The notes under the pieces are model-generated. The model did not search any database. It worked only from the letters and a program-made list of their open reading frames with translations, and was not told the origin of the DNA. 64,000 nucleotides of DNA from Streptomyces sp. CG 926 (lineage in GTDB: Bacteria > Actinomycetota > Actinomycetes > Streptomycetales > Streptomycetaceae): the NCBI RefSeq assembly GCF_003148825.1, contig NZ_QGGZ01000012.1, forward strand, positions 124,001-188,000, written 5' to 3'. Of the stretch, positions 51,818-59,293 are shown in pieces. A program made the translations under genes and the position numbers. Each line of letters begins with the position of its first letter. Position 1 is the first letter of the stretch.

Positions 51818-52768
51818 CTACGCCCAGAGTTGGCCCTGGAGGACCTCGATGGCTTCCTCGGTGGTCGCGGCCGTGTAGACGCCGGTCGAGAGGTACTTCC
51901 AGCCGCCGTCGGCCACGACGAAGACGATGTCGGCCGATTCGCCCGCGGCCACCGCCTTGCGGCCGACGCCGATCGCCGCGTGCAGGGCGGCTCCGGTGGA
52001 GACGCCCGCGAAGATCCCCTCCTGCTGCAGCAGCTCCCGCGTCCGCGTCACCGCGTCCGCCGAGCCCACCGAGAAGCGCGTGGTGAGCACGGAGGCGTCG
52101 TAGAGCTCCGGGACGAAGCCCTCGTCCAGGTTGCGCAGCCCGTAGACCAGGTCGTCGTAGCGCGGCTCGGCCGCGACGATCTTGATGCCGGCCACGTTCT
52201 CGCGCAGGTAGCGGCCGACGCCCATGAGGGTGCCGGTCGTGCCCAGGCCCGCCACGAAGTGGGTGATGGAGGGGAGGTCCGCGAGGATCTCCGGGCCCGT
52301 GGTGGCGTAGTGCGCGCCCGCGTTGTCCGGGTTGCCGTACTGGTAGAGCATCACCCAGTCGGGGTGCTCCGCGGCCAGTTCCTTGGCCACCCGGACCGCG
52401 GTGTTCGAGCCGCCGGCGGCCGGCGACGAGATGATCTCGGCTCCCCACATGGCCAGCAGGTCACGCCGCTCCTGGCTGGTGTTCTCCGGCATCACGCACA
52501 CGATGCGGTAGCCCTTGAGCTTGGCCGCCATCGCCAGCGAGATTCCGGTGTTGCCCGAGGTGGGCTCCAGGATGGTGCAGCCGGGGGTCAGCCGGCCGTC
52601 CTTCTCGGCCTGCTCGACCATGTGGAGCGCGGGGCGGTCCTTGATCGAGCCGGTCGGGTTGCGGTCCTCCAGCTTCGCCCAGATGCGGACGTCGTCCGAG
52701 GGCGACAACCGGGGCAGCCGGACCAGCGGCGTGTTGCCGACCGCGGCCAGCGGGGAGTCGTAGCGCAT
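51818..52768 (-). CDS. cysM: PLP-dependent cysteine synthase, CysM-type (CysO-dependent)
   Basis: A 316-residue enzyme. The PLP lysine is Lys43 in NPTGSIKDRPA, with EPTSGNTGISLAMAAKLKGY as the phosphate/substrate loop near 70 and GLGTTGTLMGVGRYL near 173. In M. tuberculosis the homologue uses O-phosphoserine and the thiocarboxylate of CysO rather than free sulfide. The linked cysO and mec genes support the same route here. ATG overlaps the cysO stop by one base (TAATG). Confidence 0.93.
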   Translation of the reverse strand: MRYDSPLAAVGNTPLVRLPRLSPSDDVRIWAKLEDRNPTGSIKDRPALHMVEQAEKDGRLTPGCTILEPTSGNTGISLAMAAKLKGYRIVCVMPENTSQERRDLLAMWGAEIISSPAAGGSNTAVRVAKELAAEHPDWVMLYQYGNPDNAGAHYATTGPEILADLPSITHFVAGLGTTGTLMGVGRYLRENVAGIKIVAAEPRYDDLVYGLRNLDEGFVPELYDASVLTTRFSVGSADAVTRTRELLQQEGIFAGVSTGAALHAAIGVGRKAVAAGESADIVFVVADGGWKYLSTGVYTAATTEEAIEVLQGQLWA

Positions 52769-53046
52769 TACTTCGATCCGCCGGCCACGGCCGGGAGGAT
52801 GGTGACGCTGTCGCCGTCCTTGAGGGCGGTGGAGATGCCCTCGAGGAAGCGGACGTCCTCGTCGTTGAGATAGACGTTGACGAAGCGGCGCAGCTGGCCG
52901 CCGTCGACGATGCGCTCCTGGATGCCCTTGTGACGCGTCTCCAGGTCGGCGAAGAGGTCGGCGAGGGTCGCGCCCTCACCGGAGACGGCCTTCTCGCCTT
53001 CGGTGTAGGTGCGGAGGATGGTGGGGATGCGGACCTCGATGGCCAT
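52768..53046 (-). CDS. cysO: Ubiquitin-like sulfur carrier CysO (MoaD/ThiS family), with C-terminal extension
   Basis: A 92-residue beta-grasp sulfur carrier. The family normally ends in Gly-Gly, which is thiocarboxylated and donates sulfur to CysM. Here the end reads AVAGGSK, so two residues follow the diglycine. A JAMM protease (mec, 53331-53753) is encoded just upstream and could trim the Ser-Lys, as QbsD does for QbsE in Pseudomonas. Mec also releases cysteine from CysO. It is upstream of and overlapping cysM. ATG 53046. Confidence 0.9.
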   Translation of the reverse strand: MAIEVRIPTILRTYTEGEKAVSGEGATLADLFADLETRHKGIQERIVDGGQLRRFVNVYLNDEDVRFLEGISTALKDGDSVTILPAVAGGSK

Positions 53047-53145
53047 GGCTGTCTCCAGTCGTCGGGGAGTGCGTGAAAAGCGTGGAAGGGTGCGGCGCGC
53101 GGTTCGTCGGCCCTCCGCGGAAGGGCTCCGGAAGGGCTCCGGTAC

Positions 53146-53253
53146 TCAGAGCGCAGGACAGATGGCGCTGGCGAGGCGGCACAGGTCGACGTGCAGCCGC
53201 GCCACGAGCAGCAGCCTGCCGGGCGTCTCGATGCTCACGTCGTGGGAAACCAT
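53146..53253 (-). CDS. Cysteine-rich leader peptide of the cysO-cysM operon
   Basis: A 35-residue open frame starting MVSHDVSIETPGRLLLVARL and ending HVDLCRLASAICPAL. Streptomyces carries similar RLHVDLCRLASAIC-type leader peptides before sulfur genes. It has two Cys codons near its end. It ends 100 bp before cysO, and the gap contains CCCTTCCGCGGAGGG, able to form a hairpin. Stalling at Cys codons when cysteine is scarce could expose cysO, that is, cysteine attenuation. Role inferred. Confidence 0.75.
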   Translation of the reverse strand: MVSHDVSIETPGRLLLVARLHVDLCRLASAICPAL

Positions 53254-53330
53254 GCGGTCATGTTAACGATTCCCGGTCCCCCGTTTGGAGTGTGATCCCG
53301 CATGGTGGACCTTCGTCGCTCACATACTGG

Positions 53331-53753
53331 TCAGTAGGCCTCGACGACCTGCACTTCTTCCTCGGTGATCACTCCGTCGACGATCCGGTACGAGCGGAAC
53401 TGGAACTCCCCGAGGCCGTCCTTGTCCGCCGTCGAGACGAGGACGTAGTGCGCGTGGGGCTCGTTCGCGTACGTGACGTCCGTGCGCGAGGGGTACGCCT
53501 CGGTCGCGGTGTGCGAGTGGTAGACGATCACCGGCTCCTCGTCGCGGTCGTCCAGCTCGCGGTAGAGCTTCAGCAGATCCTTCGAGTCGAACTCGTAGAA
53601 CGTGGGCGAGCGGGCCGCGTTGAGCATGGGGACGAACCGCTCGGGGCGGTCGGTGCCCGCCGGGCCGGCCACGACACCGCACGCCTCGTCGGGGTGGTCC
53701 TGGCGGGCGTGCTCGACGATCCGGTCGTACAGGGCCTGGGTGAGGGTCAGCAT
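53331..53753 (-). CDS. mec: JAMM/MPN+ metalloprotease (Mec-type)
   Basis: A 140-residue zinc peptidase. The MPN+ signature is complete: Glu23 in DEACGVVAG, then His79-Ser-His81, seven residues, Ser89, two residues and Asp92 (YHSHTATEAYPSRTD). In M. tuberculosis Mec+ cleaves the CysO-cysteine adduct to free cysteine. Here it may also trim the SK extension of CysO. ATG 53753 was taken as the start because upstream sequence has no family match. It is followed in the same direction by the leader peptide and cysO. Confidence 0.9.
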   Translation of the reverse strand: MLTLTQALYDRIVEHARQDHPDEACGVVAGPAGTDRPERFVPMLNAARSPTFYEFDSKDLLKLYRELDDRDEEPVIVYHSHTATEAYPSRTDVTYANEPHAHYVLVSTADKDGLGEFQFRSYRIVDGVITEEEVQVVEAY

Positions 53754-53772
53754 GAGCGACAGGATAAGCAGA

Positions 53773-53811
53773 CGGGCCCTTCCGTACCGAGGAGTGGTAC
53801 GCAAGGGCCCG
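53773..53811 (-). terminator. Terminator after amino-acid permease
   Basis: CGGGCCCTTCCGTACC and GGTACGCAAGGGCCCG pair with one mismatch around a 7-base loop. A second stem (CCCGGCCG/CGGCCGGG, 53845-53867) lies before it. Confidence 0.75.
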
Positions 53812-53885
53812 CATGGTGGACACAAGGTCCGTGGGAGCGCGGTTCCCGGCCGCGGCAGGCGGCCGGGACTCGCGGCGACCGGGTG

Positions 53886-55325
53886 CTACGAGGCCTTGGT
53901 GAAGGCCGCGCCGCGCGGGTCGCGGGACTTCATGACCAGGTAGGAGACACCCAGGATCAGACCCCACAGCGGGGCGCAGTACAGCGAGACGCGGGAGTCC
54001 TTGTCGGCGCCCATCATCACGATGACCATGCCGATGAAGAGCAGCGCGAACCAGCTCGTGTAGGGGGCGCCGGGGGCGCGGAACGCGGACTGCGGCAGCT
54101 CGCCGCGGTCGGACTTGGCCCGGTAGCGGATCTGGCAGACCAGGATCATGATCCAGGCCCACATGCCGGAGATGGTGGCGAAGGAGACGACGTAGTCGAA
54201 GGCCTTGCCCGGGGCGACGTAGTTGATCCAGACGCCCACCAGCATCAGCGCGGCGGAGAAGGTGGTGCCCACCAGCGGGGTGCCGCTCTTGGTGAGCTTG
54301 GTGAAGACCTTCGGGCCCTGGCCGTTGATCGCGAGGTCGCGCAGCATGCGGCCGGTGGAGTACATGCCCGAGTTGCAGGAGGAGAGCGCGGCGGTCAGCA
54401 CGACGAAGTTGACGATCGCGGCGCCGATGCCGAGGCCCATGCGCTCGAAGGCGGCGACGAAGGGCGAGACGCCCGGCTGGAAGTGCGTCCACGGGACGAC
54501 CGACAGGATCATGATCAGCGCGCCGACGTAGAAGACGGCGATGCGCCACGGCACGGTGTTGATGGCCTTGGGCAGGGTCTTCTCGGGGTCCTTGGACTCG
54601 CCGGCGGTGACGCCGACCAGCTCGACCGCGAGGAAGGCGAACATCACGATCTGCAGGGTCATCAGCGTGCCGCCGATGCCCTTGGGGAAGAAGCCGCCGT
54701 CGTTCCACAGGTTGGAGACGGTGGCGGTGTCGGCCGCGTCGGAGAAGCCGATGGTGAGGATGCCGGCGCAGATCAGGATCATGCCGACGATGGCGGTGAC
54801 CTTGACCATGGAGAACCAGAACTCCAGCTCACCGAAGAGCTTCACGGAGATCAGGTTGGCGGCGTAGAGGATGACCGTGAAGATCAGCGCGTAAGCCCAC
54901 TGCGGGAAGCTGTCGTGGGTCCAGTACGACATGTACTGCGCGGCGGCGGTGACCTCGGTGATGCCGGTGACCACCCAGAACAGCCAGTACGTCCAGCCCG
55001 TGACGTATCCCCAGAACGGGCCCAGGAACTCGCGGGCGTAGTCCGAGAAGGAACCGGAGACGGGCCGGTACATGAGCAGCTCGCCCAGGGCCCGCATGAT
55101 GAAGAAGATGACCAGGCCCGCGATGGCGTACGCCAGGATCAGGCTGGGTCCGGCCTTGGAGATGGCCTTGCCCGCTCCGAGGAACAGGCCGGTGCCGATG
55201 GCTCCGCCGATCGCGATCATCTGGATCTGACGGGCGCCGAGCGTGCGGTGGTAACCCTCGCCGCCTTCGCCCGAACCGCCCTCGCCGGGCGTCTTGTCGT
55301 GCTGCTCGACCTGCACAGAGGTCAT
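53886..55325 (-). CDS. Amino-acid permease of the APC superfamily (AAT family)
   Basis: A 479-residue permease with twelve helices. The AAT signature is RQIQMIAIGGAIGTGLFLGA near residue 33, followed by GKAISKAGPSLILAYAIAGL and GWTYWLFWVVTGITEVTAAA. The sequence is like GabP/AnsP/ProY transporters; the substrate is not clear. ATG 55325 is favoured because a 42-codon upstream frame ends on it (ATGA overlap); GTG 55346 is possible. It lies between DUF2017/clpS and mec, as in other Streptomyces. Confidence 0.88.
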   Translation of the reverse strand: MTSVQVEQHDKTPGEGGSGEGGEGYHRTLGARQIQMIAIGGAIGTGLFLGAGKAISKAGPSLILAYAIAGLVIFFIMRALGELLMYRPVSGSFSDYAREFLGPFWGYVTGWTYWLFWVVTGITEVTAAAQYMSYWTHDSFPQWAYALIFTVILYAANLISVKLFGELEFWFSMVKVTAIVGMILICAGILTIGFSDAADTATVSNLWNDGGFFPKGIGGTLMTLQIVMFAFLAVELVGVTAGESKDPEKTLPKAINTVPWRIAVFYVGALIMILSVVPWTHFQPGVSPFVAAFERMGLGIGAAIVNFVVLTAALSSCNSGMYSTGRMLRDLAINGQGPKVFTKLTKSGTPLVGTTFSAALMLVGVWINYVAPGKAFDYVVSFATISGMWAWIMILVCQIRYRAKSDRGELPQSAFRAPGAPYTSWFALLFIGMVIVMMGADKDSRVSLYCAPLWGLILGVSYLVMKSRDPRGAAFTKAS

Positions 55326-55450
55326 GTCTGGTGCGCCTTTCTCCACGCCGACCCGCGCCTTCGTTGGCGACGGATCGGGTCCTCGATCCCCCCGGATACG
55401 GATGGAGTTGCACGCCGGCGATCAGCCGGGCCAAGCCAGCCGGGGGACAT
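55322..55450 (-). CDS. Possible 42-residue upstream ORF coupled to the permease
   Basis: It starts MSPGWLGPADRRRATPSVSG and ends RKAHQT. It has AAGGGA nine bases before ATG 55450 and its TGA overlaps the permease ATG. It is basic and of no known family. It could couple translation to the permease, but a chance frame is possible in DNA of this GC content. The leader between 55326 and 55500 also folds CCGGCTGATCGCCGG. Confidence 0.35.
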   Translation of the reverse strand: MSPGWLGPADRRRATPSVSGGIEDPIRRQRRRGSAWRKAHQT

Positions 55451-55559
55451 GGGTGGCGTCCCTTCGGCAGTCGTGAAGATTTATCACGGCCTTACGGCTG
55501 CCCGAGGGGGAGAAATGTGGCGCAGGGCATCAAAAATTCACCCCAAAGACCCAGAAATG

Positions 55560-55590
55560 GATCAGATCACCGCATGGCGGTGATCTGATC
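55560..55590 (-). terminator. Hairpin terminator after DUF2017
   Basis: GATCAGATCACCGC, loop ATG, then the exact 14-bp complement. It is on the 3' side of the clpS-DUF2017 operon and has no long T run. Confidence 0.7.
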
Positions 55591-55643
55591 GTTATCCGGA
55601 TTTGAGCGTCCGCTGAGCGAACGGTGTTCCCTTTTGAGGATCC

Positions 55644-56246
55644 TCAGAGGGTTTCGATCAAGGTTTCCTGGAGACCGCCGAGCCAGAGGTAGGCCATGAC
55701 CATCGGCTTGCGCGGGTCCTCGTCCGGCAGCCGGAACAGCACGGCGCTCTCGTCGTCCTCGGTGATGTCGAGCCGGGCCGCGATGGTCAGGCGCAGGTCG
55801 TTGAGCGCGCCGAGCCAGCGCAGCGGCAACTCGCCGGACAGCTCCAGCACCGCCGCCCCGTCGCCGGCCGTGGTGAGCCCGTCCAGGCTGCGTACGACCG
55901 CGAGCGCGTCCTCGCGCTTGCGGGCGCGCAGGTCGTTCTCGGTGAAGCGGCGGAACTCCGCGGAGCGGGCCGTGAGCTCCTCGGGGTCCACCCCCTTGTC
56001 ACCGGCCCCGTCGGGGGCCCCGTAGGCGTCGGGGAAGAGCCGGGCGAGCGCCGGGTCGGACGGGGGCTCTGAGGGGCCCTCGGCGAACAGCGCGGCGAGC
56101 GGGTCGGCGTCCTCGGCGGGCTCCGGCGCACCGGGGCCGATCAACTCCAGCAGTTGGACGGCCAGGGAGCGCAGGATCGAGATCTCGATCTCGTCGAGCG
56201 CGATGGCGGCGCCGCCGCCCTTCAGGGACTCGAAGGCGCCGCCCAT
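55644..56246 (-). CDS. DUF2017 protein
   Basis: A 200-residue cytosolic protein beginning MGGAFESLKGGGAAIALDE. It is helical with an Ala/Pro/Glu-rich loop near 50-85 and LRWLGALNDLRLTIAARLDI near 148. The family (Rv1332-like) always follows clpS in actinobacteria. The role is unknown, possibly linked to Clp. ATG overlaps the clpS stop by one base (TGATG). Confidence 0.88.
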   Translation of the reverse strand: MGGAFESLKGGGAAIALDEIEISILRSLAVQLLELIGPGAPEPAEDADPLAALFAEGPSEPPSDPALARLFPDAYGAPDGAGDKGVDPEELTARSAEFRRFTENDLRARKREDALAVVRSLDGLTTAGDGAAVLELSGELPLRWLGALNDLRLTIAARLDITEDDESAVLFRLPDEDPRKPMVMAYLWLGGLQETLIETL

Positions 56247-56560
56247 CAGTTGCGGTCCTGCGAGAGGGTCGCCCACAGGCCGTAGCCGTGCATGGCCTGC
56301 ACGTCGCGCTCCATTTCCTCGCGGGTGCCGCTCGACACGACCGCCCGCCCCTTGTGGTGGACGTCGAGCATCAACTTGTGTGCCACGTCCTTCGAGTAGC
56401 CGAAATACGCCTGGAACACGTACGCCACGTAGCTCATGAGGTTGACCGGGTCGTTGTGCACCAGGGTCACCCAGGGGACGTCGGGTTCGGGGACGGCGAA
56501 GGTCTCTTCGGCGGATTCGGTGCGTTCGATCTCAACAGGAGCAACACTCACTCGTCCCAT
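56246..56560 (-). CDS. clpS: ATP-dependent Clp protease adaptor ClpS
   Basis: A 104-residue adaptor that feeds N-degron substrates to ClpA/ClpC. The conserved pocket is VTLVHNDPVNLMSYVAYVFQ near residue 31-50, then MLDVHHKGRAVVSSG. ATG 56560 has GAGGTGG upstream. A longer frame adds a basic stretch of no family match. It is first of the clpS-DUF2017 pair and divergent from pncB. Confidence 0.94.
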   Translation of the reverse strand: MGRVSVAPVEIERTESAEETFAVPEPDVPWVTLVHNDPVNLMSYVAYVFQAYFGYSKDVAHKLMLDVHHKGRAVVSSGTREEMERDVQAMHGYGLWATLSQDRN

Positions 56561-56703
56561 GCTGCCACCTCGACTGCGCCGCCGCCCAAACAGGGGCCGG
56601 ACGGCCCCCGGAACGGACCGCTCCCCTACCCCGCGACGGGCGGATCCCACGATCACCACCTACATCTCGTCACTTTGACGAAATGTGCGCTAGCATCCCA
56701 GCC

Positions 56704-58032
56704 ATGAACCCTGCGGACCTGGGCCTGCCGGTGGACGTGCCGTCGACAGCGCTCTTCACGGATCACTACGAGCTCACGATGTTGCAGGCCGCCCTGGCCA
56801 ACGGCACCGCCGACCGACGTTCGGTCTTCGAGGTGTTCACCCGCCGGCTGCCCGAGGGCCGCCGCTACGGAGTGATCGCCGGGACCGGGCGGGTACTGGA
56901 CGCGGTGGAGAACTTCCGCTTCGACGGCGCCGTGCTCGAATTCCTGCGCGAGCGGGCCGTCGTCGACATGCGGACGCTGGACTGGCTGGCCTCGTACCGC
57001 TTCTCCGGCGACATCTGGGGATACCAGGAGGGGGAGGTCTACTTCCCCGGCTCCCCCGTCCTTCGGGTGGAGGGCAGCTTCGCCGAGTGCGTGCTGCTGG
57101 AGACCGTGATCCTGTCGATCCTCAACCACGACTCGGCGATCGCCGCGGCCGCCTCCCGGATGTCCTCGGCGGCGGGCGGACGCCCGCTGATCGAGATGGG
57201 CGCCCGGCGCACGCACGAGCTGGCGGCCGTCGCCGCCTCGCGGGCCGCCTACGTGGGCGGCTTCACCTCGACCTCGGACCTGGCGGCCGGATTCCGGTAC
57301 GGCATCCCGACGGTCGGCACGAGCGCGCACGCCTTCACCCTGGTCCACGACAGCGAGCGGGACGCCTTCACGGCGCAGGTCGACTCGCTGGGGCGGGGCA
57401 CCACCTTGCTGGTGGACACCTACGACGTGGCCGAGGCGGTCCGCACGGCGGTGGACATCGCCGGACCGGAGCTGGGCGCCGTCCGGATCGACTCCGGGGA
57501 CCTGCTGCTGGTGGCCCACCGGGTGCGGCAGCAGCTCGACGAGCTGGGCGCGACCTCGACGAAGATCGTGGTCACCTCGGACCTCGACGAGTACGCCATC
57601 GCCTCGCTGGCGGCGGCCCCGGTCGACGCGTACGGCGTGGGCACCCAGCTGGTGACCGGCAGCGGGCACCCGACGTGCTCGATGGTCTACAAGCTGGTGG
57701 CGCGGGCCACGTCGGCGGACCCGAAGGCGGCGCTGGCCCCGGTGGCCAAGAAGTCCTCGGGCGGCAAGACCTCCATCGGCGGCCGCAAGTGGGCGGCGCG
57801 GCGGCGGGACGCGGAGGGGATCGCGGAGGCGGAGGTCATCGGCGTGGGCCCGGTGCCGGCGGCCCTGGCCGACGACCAGCTCCTGACCCAGCTGGTCAAG
57901 GCCGGCGAGGTGGTGGCCCGCGAGCCGCTGGAGGCCGCCCGGGACCGCCACCGCGCGGTGCGTGCGAGCCTGCCCCTGTCGGCGACCCAGCTCTCGCGCG
58001 GCGAGGCCGTGATTCCTACGGAGTACATCTAG
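56704..58032 (+). CDS. pncB: Nicotinate phosphoribosyltransferase
   Basis: A 442-residue enzyme that joins nicotinate to PRPP in NAD salvage. Motifs are FTDHYELTMLQAALANG at residue 18, FEVFTRRLPEGRRYGVIAG, NHDSAIAAAASRM near 141, FTSTSDLAAGFRYGIPTVGT, SAHAFTLVH near 203, VRIDSGDLL near 260, and GVGTQLVTGSG near 315. ATG 56704 is chosen; ATG 56683 adds 7 residues and overlaps the promoter. In M. tuberculosis pncB1 also lies beside clpS. Confidence 0.94.
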   Translation: MNPADLGLPVDVPSTALFTDHYELTMLQAALANGTADRRSVFEVFTRRLPEGRRYGVIAGTGRVLDAVENFRFDGAVLEFLRERAVVDMRTLDWLASYRFSGDIWGYQEGEVYFPGSPVLRVEGSFAECVLLETVILSILNHDSAIAAAASRMSSAAGGRPLIEMGARRTHELAAVAASRAAYVGGFTSTSDLAAGFRYGIPTVGTSAHAFTLVHDSERDAFTAQVDSLGRGTTLLVDTYDVAEAVRTAVDIAGPELGAVRIDSGDLLLVAHRVRQQLDELGATSTKIVVTSDLDEYAIASLAAAPVDAYGVGTQLVTGSGHPTCSMVYKLVARATSADPKAALAPVAKKSSGGKTSIGGRKWAARRRDAEGIAEAEVIGVGPVPAALADDQLLTQLVKAGEVVAREPLEAARDRHRAVRASLPLSATQLSRGEAVIPTEYI

Positions 58033-58097
58033 ACCGGGCCTGGTCCTGGACGACCCGTGCGGCGCCGTGGCGGGGGGTCCGCCCCCCAGCCCCCCCG

Positions 58098-58145
58098 CCT
58101 CCATCGCCGGCGGGGCTGGAACACCGGGGCGGAGCCGCAGTTTCG
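58098..58145. repeat. Single copy of dispersed intergenic repeat, degenerate
   Basis: CCTCCATCGCCGGCGGGGCTGG followed by CCGGGGCGGAGCCGC resembles the family at 5093, 35131 and 51720. It fills most of the 187-bp gap between pncB and the nicotinamidase gene. Confidence 0.6.
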
Positions 58146-58219
58146 GGAAGGGGCGGGGTGGGGGAAGAGCCCCCCGCAGGGCCCGCCGCAGCACACCATC
58201 GAGCCGAAGGGCACGCGAA

Positions 58220-58822
58220 ATGCACCGCGCACTGATCGTCGTCGACGTACAGAACGACTTCTGCGAGGGCGGCAGCCTCGCGGTCACCGGCGGAGCCGAC
58301 GTCGCCGCCGCCGTCACCGAGTACATCGGCCAGGCCACGCCCGCGTACCGGCACGTCGTCGCCACCCGCGACCACCACGTCGACCCCGGGTCGCACTTCG
58401 CGCACCCGCCGGCCGAGCCGGACTACGAGACCTCCTGGCCCGTCCACTGCGTCGCCGGGACGGAGGGCGTGGGCTTCCACCCGAACTTCGCCCCCGCGGT
58501 GGCCTCGGGAGCCGTCTCCGCCGTCTTCGACAAGGGCGCGTACGAGGCCGCGTACAGCGGCTTCGAGGGCGCCGACGAGAACGGGACCACGCTCGGCCAG
58601 TGGCTGCGGGACCGGCACGTCACCGAGGTGGACGTGGTCGGGATCGCCACCGATCACTGCGTGAAGGCCACCGCCCTCGACGCATCCCGCGCCGGCTTCG
58701 GCACCCGGGTCCTGCTGGACCTGACCGCCGCCGTGGCCCCGCACACGACCGCACGGGCCCTGGACGAGCTCCGTACGGCCGGTGTGAAGTTGGTCGGCGG
58801 TCGGGCCGACGAGGCGCCCTAG
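58220..58822 (+). CDS. pncA: Nicotinamidase (isochorismatase-family hydrolase)
   Basis: A 200-residue enzyme converting nicotinamide to nicotinate, feeding PncB. The catalytic triad is visible: Asp9 (ALIVVDVQNDFCEGG), Lys105 (VFDKGAYEA) and Cys147 (VGIATDHCVKATALDA). The metal-site DxHxxxxxxH pattern is in TRDHHVDPGSHF. ATG 58220 gives a full-length protein. Its position next to pncB supports NAD salvage over other isochorismatase substrates. Confidence 0.92.
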   Translation: MHRALIVVDVQNDFCEGGSLAVTGGADVAAAVTEYIGQATPAYRHVVATRDHHVDPGSHFAHPPAEPDYETSWPVHCVAGTEGVGFHPNFAPAVASGAVSAVFDKGAYEAAYSGFEGADENGTTLGQWLRDRHVTEVDVVGIATDHCVKATALDASRAGFGTRVLLDLTAAVAPHTTARALDELRTAGVKLVGGRADEAP

Positions 58823-58878
58823 GCACCCCTGGGCGCTGCTGCGCGCTTCCGGGCGCCCCCTCGGCGCCGTGCGCGCCG

Positions 58879-59181
58879 CTACGTGCCCAGCAGGGCCCGG
58901 ATGGGGTGCCAGAGCTCCTGGGCGCGGTCCGGTGCGCCGCGCCACAGCAGGCCGTCCGGATGGTGCAGGACGGCCGTGACCTCGTCCGGGGTCGGCGGGT
59001 GCGCGTTGCCCCGCAGGTACACCGCTCGCATCCCGAGGTTCCGCAGCCTGGTCAGGGCGCGGGCCCGGTTCGCGGCGTGCACCAGCACGCGGACATTTCC
59101 ACCTTCTCCGGACGGCCTCGGCAGTGTGAGTGCTACCACCACACTGCCGCCCGGCAATCTCACGAAACCGCCGCCTGGCAT
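58879..59181 (-). CDS. Hypothetical protein
   Basis: A 100-residue protein beginning MPGGGFVRLPGGSVVVALTL and ending RAQELWHPIRALLGT. It has a VRVLVHAANRARALTRLRNL helix and a later HPDGLLWRG segment. No family is recognised. ATG 59181 is preferred because GGGGGAG lies nine bases before it; ATG 59190 abuts that site. It looks like a small conserved Streptomyces protein. Confidence 0.6.
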   Translation of the reverse strand: MPGGGFVRLPGGSVVVALTLPRPSGEGGNVRVLVHAANRARALTRLRNLGMRAVYLRGNAHPPTPDEVTAVLHHPDGLLWRGAPDRAQELWHPIRALLGT

Positions 59182-59234
59182 CGCTGTCATCTCCCCCGTC
59201 AATAAGAAACTCGTACCGGGCATCTAAACGCGAA

Positions 59235-59264
59235 CGGCCGCCGCCCGCTAGAGGGCGACGGCCG
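59235..59264. terminator. Terminator between M6 protease and hypothetical gene
   Basis: CGGCCGCCGCCC, a 6-base loop, then GGGCGACGGCCG; one mismatch in a 12-bp stem. Confidence 0.65.
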
Positions 59265-59293
59265 ATCATGCTCTGACCTGCGGTTTTAACGAG

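Noticed and set aside
55326..55560. Known riboswitch in the permease leader
   Set aside because: I looked for SAM, glycine, lysine and c-di-AMP riboswitch signatures and found none; only simple hairpins and a small ORF are visible.
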